Assembly: GCA_030698965.1 (NCBI GenBank)
Contig: JAUYLM010000032.1
Location: forward strand, 1-22,236
DNA: 22,236 bases
Source: a bacterium
Lineage (GTDB): Bacteria; Patescibacteriota; Minisyncoccia; Phycocordibacterales; PALSA-1337
Reading direction: 5' to 3'
Shown here piece by piece: positions 1 to 5,814 of the stretch. The position numbers and the translations under genes were made by a program. The notes below the pieces were generated by a model. That model saw only the letters and a program-made list of their open reading frames with translations. It was not told the origin of the DNA and ran no database searches. Positions within the stretch are counted from its first letter, which is position 1; each line of letters opens with the position of its first letter.

Positions 1-492
1 GTAGCTGTAGCAAAGGCTGGTGCCCTTCTACATGACTTGGGCAAGGCTCTAGATCATGAAGTGGTGGGAACTCACGTAGAAATCGGTCGCAGAATACTGC
101 AGAAGTTCGGAGCCAGCGAAGATATCGTAAAGGCTATGCAAGCTCATCATGAGGAATATCCTTATGAGACGGTAGAATCAAGAATCGTTCAGGCAGCTGA
201 TGCAATATCCGGCGCAAGGCCAGGAGCAAGACGAGACAGCATAGAGAATTACCTGAAGAGGCTTGGAGATCTTGAGGCGATTGCTAATGGTTTTTCTGGA
301 GTAGAGAAATCTTATGCCCTTCAAGCCGGAAGAGAGATTCGCATCTTCGTGACCCCAGAAGCTATTACAGACTTGGAGGCTAGGAATATGGCTAGAGATA
401 TAGCTTTAAAGATAGAGAAGGATCTGAAGTATCCTGGAGAAATAAAGATTACGGTTATTCGAGAGACTAGGGCAATAGAGTTTGCTAGATAG
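1..492 (+). CDS. rny: Ribonuclease Y, C-terminal part (5' end outside window)
   Basis: Open from the first base of the window in the same frame as the Met codon at 37, so this is the 3' end of a longer gene. The translation starts VAVAKAGALLHDLGKALDHE, which holds the HD metal-binding motif of the RNase Y phosphohydrolase domain, followed by a second conserved HH pair (QAHHEE). The C-terminal stretch with GREIRIFV, ARDIALKIE, YPGEIKI and VIRETRAIEFA is the standard end of RNase Y. The family is a membrane-anchored endoribonuclease that starts mRNA decay. The N-terminal membrane anchor, coiled coil and KH domain must lie upstream of the window. HD metallophosphohydrolases in general share the first motif, but the C-terminal match makes RNase Y the clear choice. 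The gene ends in TAG. Confidence 0.95.
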   Translation, partial: VAVAKAGALLHDLGKALDHEVVGTHVEIGRRILQKFGASEDIVKAMQAHHEEYPYETVESRIVQAADAISGARPGARRDSIENYLKRLGDLEAIANGFSGVEKSYALQAGREIRIFVTPEAITDLEARNMARDIALKIEKDLKYPGEIKITVIRETRAIEFAR

Positions 493-520
493 TCAATCTT
501 GTTGTCCTATTCTACCGCTA

Positions 521-548
521 TTGCGTAGAAAATGGCTTCATATATAAT
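521..548 (+). promoter_or_regulatory. Probable promoter of the HU gene
   Basis: TTGCGT at 521-526 and TATAAT at 543-548 are separated by 16 nt. Transcription would start near 555 and give a leader of about 35 nt. The leader holds GGAGG at 554-558, but more than 30 nt before the ATG, too far to act as a normal ribosome-binding site. Confidence 0.6.
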
Positions 549-589
549 GATATGGAGGTTAGGAACAATTATTAATAATAATTATAACT

Positions 590-862
590 ATGAATAAAGC
601 AGGAATTGTAGACGCAGTCCACGCAGTATTGGGTGGAACAAAGGTTCAGGCGGAGCAGGCAGTAGAGGCAATGATGAACTCCATCATCGATTCTCTAAAG
701 AAGGGTGATGAAGTTTCTATTGCAGGACTAGGTATCTTCTCAGTAAAGCAGAGAGCTGCACGAGATGCTCGAAACCCTCGAACAGGAGAATCTATCAAGG
801 TTGCGGCCATGAAAGTGCCAAAGTTTCGAGCTGCAAAGGCTTTGAAGGATGCAGTAAAATAG
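590..862 (+). CDS. hup: HU-family DNA-binding protein
   Basis: A 90-residue protein, the usual length of HU. It starts MNKAGIVDAV, has the conserved GLGIFSVKQRAARDARNPRTG segment that forms the beta arm (family consensus: G.F.v..r.aR.grNP.tG), and ends VPKFRAAKALKDAVK, matching the family C-terminus. HU binds DNA as a dimer, bends it through the two beta arms, and compacts the nucleoid. The gene is a single-gene unit, with a promoter about 40 nt upstream of the start and hairpins with T-runs directly after the stop. An IHF subunit would look similar, but a single gene with no partner favours HU. Confidence 0.95.
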   Translation: MNKAGIVDAVHAVLGGTKVQAEQAVEAMMNSIIDSLKKGDEVSIAGLGIFSVKQRAARDARNPRTGESIKVAAMKVPKFRAAKALKDAVK

Positions 863-875
863 TATTGTAAATAAT

Positions 876-899
876 AAAGACTCGCTCGAGCGACTTTTT
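876..899 (+). terminator. Rho-independent terminator of the HU gene
   Basis: A perfect 12-nt palindrome, TCGCTCGAGCGA (882-893), is flanked by AAAG and CTTT that can extend the stem past a small bulge, and is followed by a T-run at 895-899. It begins 14 nt after the stop codon. Confidence 0.6.
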
Positions 900-903
900 A
901 ATA

Positions 904-944
904 GCAAAAGACCGCCGTAGACGAAAGTCAGCGCGGTTTTTTGC
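904..944. terminator. Second hairpin with T-run, possibly bidirectional terminator
   Basis: GCAAAA (904-909) can pair with TTTTGC (939-944), ACCGC with GCGGT inside it, and an inner GAC-GAAA-GTC hairpin caps the structure. The T-run on the plus strand and the A-run at the 5' side make it usable in either direction, so it could back up the HU terminator and also stop minus-strand transcripts coming from the tRNA side. Confidence 0.6.
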
Positions 945-983
945 TTGTAACGCCTTGTCCACTTTATGGGGTACAGATCACGG

Positions 984-1054
984 TGCGGGACGGGGGAATC
1001 GAACCCCCAACCACAGTTTGGAAAACTGTTATTATACCACTTAACTAGTCCCGC
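984..1054 (-). tRNA. tRNA-Gly (anticodon TCC)
   Basis: The minus strand folds as a cloverleaf: acceptor GCGGGAC pairs with GTCCCGC, the anticodon arm is ACAGT-TTTCCAA-ACTGT with anticodon TCC, and the T arm is GGGGG-TTCGATT-CCCCC. The discriminator is A at 984. The three bases after it read CCG rather than CCA, so the 3' CCA is not encoded and must be added after transcription. Confidence 0.93.
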
Positions 1055-1101
1055 AAAGTTCATAGAGAACCTCCTCAATATATCAGAAACTGAATTTTTT
1101 G

Positions 1102-1521
1102 CTACTTCCCCTCCTCCACCTCCCTTTTTATCTCGTCTACATCCTTCCTGATCTCAATTACAACTTTCTTTATCTCAGACAAGCTGGTTTCCTCTTCCAA
1201 AACCTCCTTCGATGTCTTTTCTGCTAACTTTTTCTGGCTCTTTGCTCCAGAAAGAAGAATGCTGTCCCCAATGAAGTACGAAACAAAAAGACCTGTCGCC
1301 AGGAGAATCACGATCACAATGACCATATTGACAGGTTCATAAAAAAGGAAGCCTAGAATACCTCCCTGCGCCTGTAGCATGTCTGCCGTGTGCCACACTC
1401 CCCTCCAGAACAGCACAATAGCCACACCCCCGACGAGAGTGTATAGGATTGGATAACGACTCAATTGCCCTCTTACCCTATCCTCGGATTTATCAAAGAA
1501 ATTTATTATCTTCTTTATCAT
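1102..1521 (-). CDS. Small membrane protein with two transmembrane helices and a charged C-terminal helix
   Basis: I do not recognise this 139-residue protein. It has a charged N-terminus (residues 1-22), a hydrophobic segment at about 24-42, a second at about 65-88 (VNMVIVIVILLATGLFVSYFI), then a highly charged C-terminal helix (about 95-139) rich in Lys and Glu with heptad-like spacing, suggestive of a coiled coil. It lies between two tRNA genes on the same strand. A TAAAAT sequence 7 nt upstream of the ATG could serve as a -10 element; no Shine-Dalgarno site is visible. Function unknown. That it is a real gene is supported by length, composition and lack of any other gene here, though not by a family match. 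Confidence 0.7.
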   Translation of the reverse strand: MIKKIINFFDKSEDRVRGQLSRYPILYTLVGGVAIVLFWRGVWHTADMLQAQGGILGFLFYEPVNMVIVIVILLATGLFVSYFIGDSILLSGAKSQKKLAEKTSKEVLEEETSLSEIKKVVIEIRKDVDEIKREVEEGK

Positions 1522-1574
1522 TTAATTTATTTTAACATCTTACCCCCTATTTTTGCATACTAATCCAAGAATTC

Positions 1575-1650
1575 TGGTCGGAGCGCCGGGATTCGAACCC
1601 GGAGTCGCCTGTTCCCAAAACAGGAATGTTAGCCGTTACACCACGCTCCG
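1575..1650 (-). tRNA. tRNA-Pro (anticodon TGG), CCA encoded
   Basis: Minus-strand cloverleaf: acceptor CGGAGCG with CGCTCCG, anticodon arm CCTGT-TTTGGGA-ACAGG giving anticodon TGG, and T arm CCGGG-TTCGAAT-CCCGG. Discriminator A (1578) is followed by CCA (1577-1575), so the 3' terminus is genome-encoded, unlike the two glycine tRNAs here. Confidence 0.95.
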
Positions 1651-1669
1651 ATGTTTCCCCATACTAACA

Positions 1670-2050
1670 CTAAAGGATAATATTTTCCAACATAATCACC
1701 TTTGCCCTTCTTGTAGACTGATTCATATGAACGAGAAGGACATGAAATATGAATTCCGTATCCAGACCATACCTCCTTTCAAGCAAGTATGTCTGTATGA
1801 CTCTCTTTAGCCTGCGGACCTTGGTTTCATGGACATTTTCCTCCGGCCTATGCCCTTTTCCGTCTTGGACACCTTTAATAGTCACACTCTTAACTTCTAT
1901 AAATTGTAAGATTTTGTCCTTGGTGGCAATGATGTCTATTTCCCCCCACTTTTTATTATAATTCCTCTCTATAATTAGGAAATTATGCTTTTTGAGCCAT
2001 TCACAGGCAATATCTTCTCCTACATTTCCTATAAGACGGTTATAAGCCAT
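1670..2050 (-). CDS. yraN: YraN/UPF0102 family nuclease-fold protein
   Basis: A 126-residue protein with the YraN signature: G.vGEdiACewL (residues 8-19), IIERNYNKKWGEIDIIA (residues 26-42) and ILQFIEVK (residues 47-54). The E...GEID...EVK arrangement is the core of restriction-endonuclease-like (PD-(D/E)XK) folds, and the family is usually described as a putative Holliday-junction-resolvase-like endonuclease, though its cellular role is not firmly established. The Arg/Lys-rich C-terminal half would suit DNA binding. Start chosen at MAYNRLIGNVGE, which matches the usual distance from the N-terminus to GxxGE. TATAAA lies 11 nt before the ATG. It sits between tRNA-Gly(GCC) and tRNA-Pro on the same strand. 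Confidence 0.88.
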   Translation of the reverse strand: MAYNRLIGNVGEDIACEWLKKHNFLIIERNYNKKWGEIDIIATKDKILQFIEVKSVTIKGVQDGKGHRPEENVHETKVRRLKRVIQTYLLERRYGLDTEFIFHVLLVHMNQSTRRAKVIMLENIIL

Positions 2051-2071
2051 ATTTTTTGTCTTTTATAAACA

Positions 2072-2092
2072 GTATCCCCAGAGTTATCCCCA
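2072..2092 (+). repeat. Two tandem TATCCCCAG copies upstream of yraN
   Basis: GTATCCCCA (2072-2080) and TTATCCCCA (2084-2092) are direct repeats offset by 12 nt, both followed by G. They are one or two bases from the DnaA-box consensus TTATCCACA, and lie just upstream of the yraN -10-like sequence. Only two copies are present, with no dnaA or dnaN nearby, so their function is open. Confidence 0.4.
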
Positions 2093-2127
2093 GTTCTACA
2101 CTGTTCTGCCAACTAAAGGTCAATTTG

Positions 2128-2198
2128 TGCGGATGCCGGGAATCGAACCCGGAACTGATTCTTGGCAAGAACCTATTTTACCACTAAACTACACCCGC
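2128..2198 (-). tRNA. tRNA-Gly (anticodon GCC)
   Basis: Minus-strand cloverleaf: acceptor GCGGGTG with CATCCGC (one G-T wobble), D loop with GTGGTA, anticodon arm GGTTC-TTGCCAA-GAATC giving anticodon GCC, and T arm CCGGG-TTCGATT-CCCGG. Discriminator A at 2128 is followed by CAA, so CCA is not encoded. Confidence 0.94.
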
Positions 2199-2242
2199 AA
2201 TATGGAATAGTATAAGCTAAGTTATTAAATTTTACCAGAAAC

Positions 2243-2317
2243 TGGTGCGCTCGGAAGGACTCGAACCTTCAAAATCAGTTCCGAAGACTGATGTGATATC
2301 CATTTCACCACGAGCGC
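2243..2317 (-). tRNA. tRNA-Arg (anticodon TCG), CCA encoded
   Basis: Minus-strand cloverleaf: acceptor GCGCTCG with CGAGCGC, anticodon arm TCAGT-CTTCGGA-ACTGA giving anticodon TCG, and T arm GAAGG-TTCGAGT-CCTTC. Discriminator A (2246) is followed by CCA (2245-2243). Its 5' end lies 1 nt after the stop codon of the upstream protein gene, so it is probably cut out of a shared transcript. Confidence 0.94.
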
Positions 2318-2318
2318 A

Positions 2319-3014
2319 TTACTGACTATAATACCTCATTGCAAGCTTTTGCCAAGCAATAACCCTCCTTACAACATTAACTCTGGTCACAATGACCGCT
2401 AAAGAACCGTTGTATTCCCTACTTTGTTTGTGTTTTTGAGACCTAAAATAGCTCGTTTTTTGAAACGACTCTTGTGGAATGTTAAGATTTCTAGCCCAAT
2501 ATTGCTCACATTCTTTACTTTCATGAGTAATATTCAAAAAAAGCCTGTATCTTGCGCCTTTTCTAGAAAAACCCAGATATTTCTCCATCCAGGCAATGAT
2601 TATCTTCATCATTGCCGGATCAGAACTCATAAATTGGAAGCGACTTCCCTCTTTTAAGCCGTTTGACCAGTAGAGTCCAACTCCGATCATAAATAACGGA
2701 TCTTTAGAGTATTTCTGAAACTCCTTTTCAGCGTCATCATAGGCCACCTTTTCTTTGAAAATTTTTCTTGCGCGGTTTGAGACGGAAGCCTTCATTCTCC
2801 CCCTATCAATTTTGGACTTTAGATTTTTCTCAAGAATGTTTCTTTCACCTTCAGTCAGCCGGACATTTTTCACCCAGTTCGATACGGAAGTCTTAGAGAC
2901 TTTTAACTCACTAGCAATATCAGAGTAGGATAATCCTGATCTTCTCAATTCAATAGCTTCCTTGCCTGTTTGAACGATATCTTTCATATTATATAATAAT
3001 ATAGTACTGTTCAT
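2319..3014 (-). CDS. Helix-turn-helix protein with LAGLIDADG-like C-terminal region
   Basis: The N-terminal part (residues 15-50) reads as a resolvase/Hin-type helix-turn-helix: EAIELRRSGLSYSDIASELKV then SKTSVSNWVKNV. Residues 105-225 contain MIGVGLYWSNGLKEGS followed by SSDPAMMKIIIAWMEKYLG. From memory, similar proteins frequent in CPR genomes have YW.EG.K followed by NSDP.M, and I regard that part as LAGLIDADG-like; I cannot confirm it here. If so, the acidic residue of the motif is Asn in this protein, so cleavage activity is doubtful. A transcription regulator or a decayed homing endonuclease are both possible. The Met codon at 2987 (residue 10) is an alternative start; neither start has a Shine-Dalgarno site. 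The stop codon abuts tRNA-Arg. Confidence 0.75.
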   Translation of the reverse strand: MNSTILLYNMKDIVQTGKEAIELRRSGLSYSDIASELKVSKTSVSNWVKNVRLTEGERNILEKNLKSKIDRGRMKASVSNRARKIFKEKVAYDDAEKEFQKYSKDPLFMIGVGLYWSNGLKEGSRFQFMSSDPAMMKIIIAWMEKYLGFSRKGARYRLFLNITHESKECEQYWARNLNIPQESFQKTSYFRSQKHKQSREYNGSLAVIVTRVNVVRRVIAWQKLAMRYYSQ

Positions 3015-3037
3015 AACTATGCAAATACTATGTTTAA

Positions 3038-3046
3038 TGCTAGGAT
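3038..3046 (+). promoter_or_regulatory. Extended -10 element of cca
   Basis: TGC at 3038-3040 directly precedes TAGGAT (3041-3046), and the ATG follows 6 nt later. If used as a -10, transcription starts at or next to the ATG, giving a leaderless mRNA. The AGGA inside the element could instead act as a Shine-Dalgarno site about 8 nt before the ATG; the sequence does not decide between them. Confidence 0.45.
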
Positions 3047-3052
3047 TATTTT

Positions 3053-4543
3053 ATGGAGAAAACTACCAAAAATACTGCCATCCCGACGGAAATAACATCC
3101 GTTATTGAAGCTCTTGAGAAGGGCGGGTATGAAGCGTACCTGATCGGAGGATGTGTCAGAGATCTTCTTCTTGGAAGGACACCTAGAGACTGGGATGTGA
3201 CTACAAACGCCACGCCCGAAGAGATTATTCCGCTTTTTCCAAAAACCTTTTATGAAAACGACTTCGGGACGGTGGGGGTGGTGAATGAAGAAACAGGAGA
3301 TGAAAGACTAAGGGTGGTGGAGGTAACCCCATACCGCCTTGAAACCGGCTATAGTGACTTCAGACACCCGGATGAGGTTAAGTTCAGCACAAAGCTTGAG
3401 GACGATCTCAAGCGCAGGGATTTCACGATTAACGCCATTGCAGTGAGTCTTTCAAATGGAGCCATAAAAGATATTGTTGACTTATATGGTGGCTTTAAGG
3501 ACATAAAGGACAAAATCGTAAGGACAGTACTAAACCCAAATGATCGCTTCACGGAAGACGCTTTGCGTATAATCCGAGCTATTCGACTAGCTACAGAGCT
3601 AGGTTTCACGATTAACAATGATACAGAAATGGCTATACAGAGCCACACCAAACTATTACCAAAGATTTCAGCCGAGAGGATTAGAGATGAATTTATAAAG
3701 GTCATTATGTCAAAAGAGCCCAAAAGAGGCATTGAGCTCCTAGAAAAGACTGGCATATTACAGGTGATTATACCGGAGTTAGTATCCGGGAAAGGAGTAG
3801 AGCAAAATCAAGCCCATGCTTATGATGTTTGGGAACACCTACTTAGAACTCTTCAACACGCTGCAAACAAGGAATGGCCTCTGGATATACGACTCTCAGC
3901 CCTATTTCATGATATATCCAAGCCTGAAACCCGTCGTTTTTCACATGAAACAAAGCAATATACCTTTTACGGCCACGAAGTTGTTGGTTCACGTGTAACA
4001 AAGAAAGTATTGGGAAGGCTTAAATTTCCAACCAAAACAGTTGAGAAGGTCACAAAACTCATTAGATGGCACATGTTTTTCTCGGATACTGAGACTATTA
4101 GCCTTTCTGCTGTAAGAAGGATGATAAACAACGTTGGAGTAGAGAATATCTGGGATCTCATGAACGTGCGTATATGTGACCGCATAGGCACTGGCCGACC
4201 CAAAGAAAATCCCTACAGACTACGTAAATACAAAGCTATGATAGAAGAAGCGATGCGAGATCCAATTTCCGTTAAAATGCTTAAAATAGACGGGAAACGT
4301 TTAATGGAGGTTACACATGAAACTCCAGGACCAAAAATTGGCTATGTTTTGAGTGCTTTACTCGAGGAAGTACTGGAGAATCCTAAGCTAAATACCAATG
4401 AATATCTTGATAAAAGGGGAGCCGAGCTGATAAAATTACCTGAAAGTGACTTAAAAAAGCTTGGTGAAGAAGCCAAAGAGAAGAAAGATGGAAAAGAAGA
4501 AGAAAATATTGAGGAAATAAGGAAAAAGTACCATGTTTCATGA
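3053..4543 (+). CDS. cca: CCA-adding tRNA nucleotidyltransferase with HD domain
   Basis: A 496-residue class II nucleotidyltransferase. The head domain has YLIGGCVRDLLLGR (residues 29-42) and the metal-binding pair D46/D48 in RDWDVTT; RRDFTINAIA (121-130) and EDALRIIRAIRLATELGF (168-185) are the conserved flexible-loop/neck motifs. A C-terminal HD domain follows (H262, H286-D287, H308, H340), which in relatives carries phosphohydrolase activity. The enzyme adds or repairs the 3' CCA of tRNAs. A poly(A) polymerase of the same superfamily is the main alternative, but two of the four tRNAs in this window lack an encoded CCA, which makes the CCA function necessary in this cell. The last 40 residues are highly charged. 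The gene ends in TGA, evidence that UGA is a stop in this organism. Confidence 0.92.
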   Translation: MEKTTKNTAIPTEITSVIEALEKGGYEAYLIGGCVRDLLLGRTPRDWDVTTNATPEEIIPLFPKTFYENDFGTVGVVNEETGDERLRVVEVTPYRLETGYSDFRHPDEVKFSTKLEDDLKRRDFTINAIAVSLSNGAIKDIVDLYGGFKDIKDKIVRTVLNPNDRFTEDALRIIRAIRLATELGFTINNDTEMAIQSHTKLLPKISAERIRDEFIKVIMSKEPKRGIELLEKTGILQVIIPELVSGKGVEQNQAHAYDVWEHLLRTLQHAANKEWPLDIRLSALFHDISKPETRRFSHETKQYTFYGHEVVGSRVTKKVLGRLKFPTKTVEKVTKLIRWHMFFSDTETISLSAVRRMINNVGVENIWDLMNVRICDRIGTGRPKENPYRLRKYKAMIEEAMRDPISVKMLKIDGKRLMEVTHETPGPKIGYVLSALLEEVLENPKLNTNEYLDKRGAELIKLPESDLKKLGEEAKEKKDGKEEENIEEIRKKYHVS

Positions 4544-4578
4544 TTAACATGCATATTAGTGGCACGTGAAACGTTTTT
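4535..4578 (+). terminator. Possible terminator overlapping the 3' end of cca
   Basis: GTTTCATG (4535-4542) pairs with CGTGAAAC (4565-4572, one G-T pair), followed by GTTTTT. The stem includes the last codons of cca and the loop is long (22 nt), so it is weaker than a classical terminator. Confidence 0.4.
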
Positions 4579-4593
4579 CTCTACAGGTACAAT

Positions 4594-4937
4594 TAAACCG
4601 CGTAATATACACAGTCATCAAGGTTAGGAATTGGTGATTGCGCGTATTAAACGCGGTTTATGAGTGTGAAGTTCACTTACGAAGGAGTCAATGGCGACTC
4701 AACGAAAACTGACCTGCGAGGTCGACTAAGGGAAGACGTGCATTTTCCTGCTAAAAAGTTAAAAATTTCCCAGAGGGGAATCTAATGTGTTGTGTTTGAG
4801 AAGGAATGCACTATAAGCCAAAGCCAACAAAGGGTTGTTTCCTCTTCTTGAGAACCTCAAAAAAGAGCCTACTATACCCATCACTATGTGAAAGAACAAT
4901 GTTTCGTGTAATCCTCGGTTGACACAAAACTAATCTG
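4594..4937. ncRNA. Candidate structured non-coding RNA, family not identified
   Basis: This part of the 475-nt gap between cca and xth has no convincing coding region but many stable hairpins. TAAACCGCGT (4594-4603) pairs perfectly with ACGCGGTTTA (4651-4660) and encloses TCATCAA/TTGGTGA (4615-4621/4631-4637). Then come GAGTC/GACTC (4685-4689/4696-4700), GACCT/AGGTC (4711-4715/4719-4723), GTGCATT/AATGCAC (4738-4744/4805-4811) enclosing TTCCC-AGAG-GGGAA (4767-4780), and AACAA-AGGG-TTGTT (4826-4839). A promoter-like sequence at 4944-4971 on the minus strand would start a transcript near 4937 that runs through all of them, giving about 350-400 nt. I looked for signatures of RNase P RNA, tmRNA, SRP RNA and 6S RNA and did not find them. 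Strand and ends are uncertain. Confidence 0.45.
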
Positions 4938-4943
4938 TCCTTT

Positions 4944-4971
4944 ATTTTATCAGCAAACAAAATATTGTAAA
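4944..4971 (-). promoter_or_regulatory. Minus-strand promoter facing the structured region
   Basis: On the minus strand TTTACA (4971-4966) is followed after 16 nt by TAAAAT (4949-4944), with TGA directly before it as an extended -10. The predicted start is near 4937. No protein gene follows on this strand, which supports a non-coding transcript. Confidence 0.5.
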
Positions 4972-4995
4972 GGACATCTAAAGAGAAAATGGGGA

Positions 4996-5021
4996 TAAGT
5001 GTCTTTTATAAAAGACACTTA
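4996..5021. terminator. Perfect 26-nt palindrome at the xth stop codon
   Basis: Positions 4996-5021 are a perfect inverted repeat with its centre at TTTTATAAAA, arms reading TAAGTGTC and GACACTTA. The last three bases are the complement of the TAA stop of xth. As RNA it would form a long hairpin ending the xerC-xth transcript, but no good T-run follows on either strand, so it may protect the 3' end or bind a protein rather than terminate. Confidence 0.5.
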
Positions 5022-5813
5022 CTTCAATACAAGTTCAATAGGACAATGATCAGACCCATAAACATTATTGAGAATCCTGACTTTATCCACAGTCTTTAAT
5101 AGACCTTGTGTGATAAAAAAATAGTCAATTCTCCAACCAACATTTCTCTCTCGTGAGAAAGTTTTCATATCCCAATATGTATATTGATCTTTGAGAGTAG
5201 GGAACTGCTGTCTGAAAATATCTACATATCCGCAATTCACAACACTGTCTATCCACGCCCTTTCTACAGGTAAGAATCCTGTATTCTTCTCATTTTGCTT
5301 TGGTCTAGCAAGGTCAATTTCTGTATGAGCCGTATTTATGTCCCCACAAAAGATGATTTCATACCCGGCTTTCTTGTGTTTATTTATGTACTTTAAAAAT
5401 TCGTCATAGAAACACAGCTTGTAATTTAATCTCACTGGTCCTCCGCCTCCGTTTGGAAAATACGTATTCACAAGGAGAAGTTTATGGAGACCATTTCCGA
5501 AGGCATTTTCTTTGAAAAATAGCCCTAAAAACCTGCCTTCTTGATCAAACTCCTCCATTCCCAAGCCATACTCTATGCGATCCGGTTTGATCTTGGAGTA
5601 TATAGCAACCCCGCTATATCCTTTCCTGCCTTTAGAATGATCGAAATAGCCATGATAACCCTCGGGATTCTTGACTCCCTCCTCTAGTTGATCCGCATGA
5701 ACTTTTGTCTCCTGAATGCAGTAAACATCAGGTGATTTCTGAATAAACCAGTCAAAACCTCCTTTTTTCACATTTGCCCTTAAACCATTCACATTCCATG
5801 AGATAATATTCAT
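5019..5813 (-). CDS. xth: Exodeoxyribonuclease III (AP endonuclease)
   Basis: A 264-residue enzyme of the ExoIII/ExoA/APE1 family with all catalytic motifs: N7 (ISWNVNGLRA), E35 (IQETK), Y118 (NTYFPNGGGG), D158 and N160 (CGDINTAHTEIDLARP), D230 (GWRIDYFF) and D255-H256 (GSDHCPI). It cuts DNA 5' to abasic sites and removes blocked 3' ends in base excision repair, using a divalent metal. The pattern NGGGGPVRLNYKL and AHTEIDLARPK is of the ExoA type. Its ATG lies 1 nt after the stop codon of the recombinase gene, so the two are cotranscribed and possibly translationally coupled. It is full length with no missing residue. Confidence 0.96.
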   Translation of the reverse strand: MNIISWNVNGLRANVKKGGFDWFIQKSPDVYCIQETKVHADQLEEGVKNPEGYHGYFDHSKGRKGYSGVAIYSKIKPDRIEYGLGMEEFDQEGRFLGLFFKENAFGNGLHKLLLVNTYFPNGGGGPVRLNYKLCFYDEFLKYINKHKKAGYEIIFCGDINTAHTEIDLARPKQNEKNTGFLPVERAWIDSVVNCGYVDIFRQQFPTLKDQYTYWDMKTFSRERNVGWRIDYFFITQGLLKTVDKVRILNNVYGSDHCPIELVLK

Positions 5814-5814
5814 A

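Noticed and set aside
740..1078. Minus-strand ORF of 112 codons overlapping HU and tRNA-Gly.
   Set aside because: It is antisense to HU and runs through a tRNA gene and two terminators; its composition is not protein-like.
2072..2092. Origin of replication.
   Set aside because: Only two imperfect DnaA-like boxes, no dnaA, dnaN or AT-rich unwinding array.
4759..4881. A 40-codon minus-strand ORF inside the structured gap (starts MGIVGSFLRF, ends in TAA).
   Set aside because: It has no Shine-Dalgarno site or -10 next to its start, no recognisable motif, and lies across strongly paired segments that look like RNA structure. A tmRNA tag was considered, but the tRNA-like ends of tmRNA are missing.
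4594..4937. RNase P RNA, tmRNA, SRP RNA, 6S RNA or group I intron as identity of the structured region.
   Set aside because: I found no P4-type GAGGAAAGTCC/ACAGAA pair, no TTCRA T-loop or alanine acceptor, no GGAAGG/AGCA SRP loop, and no paired group I P7 sequences. A covariance search is needed for a firm answer.
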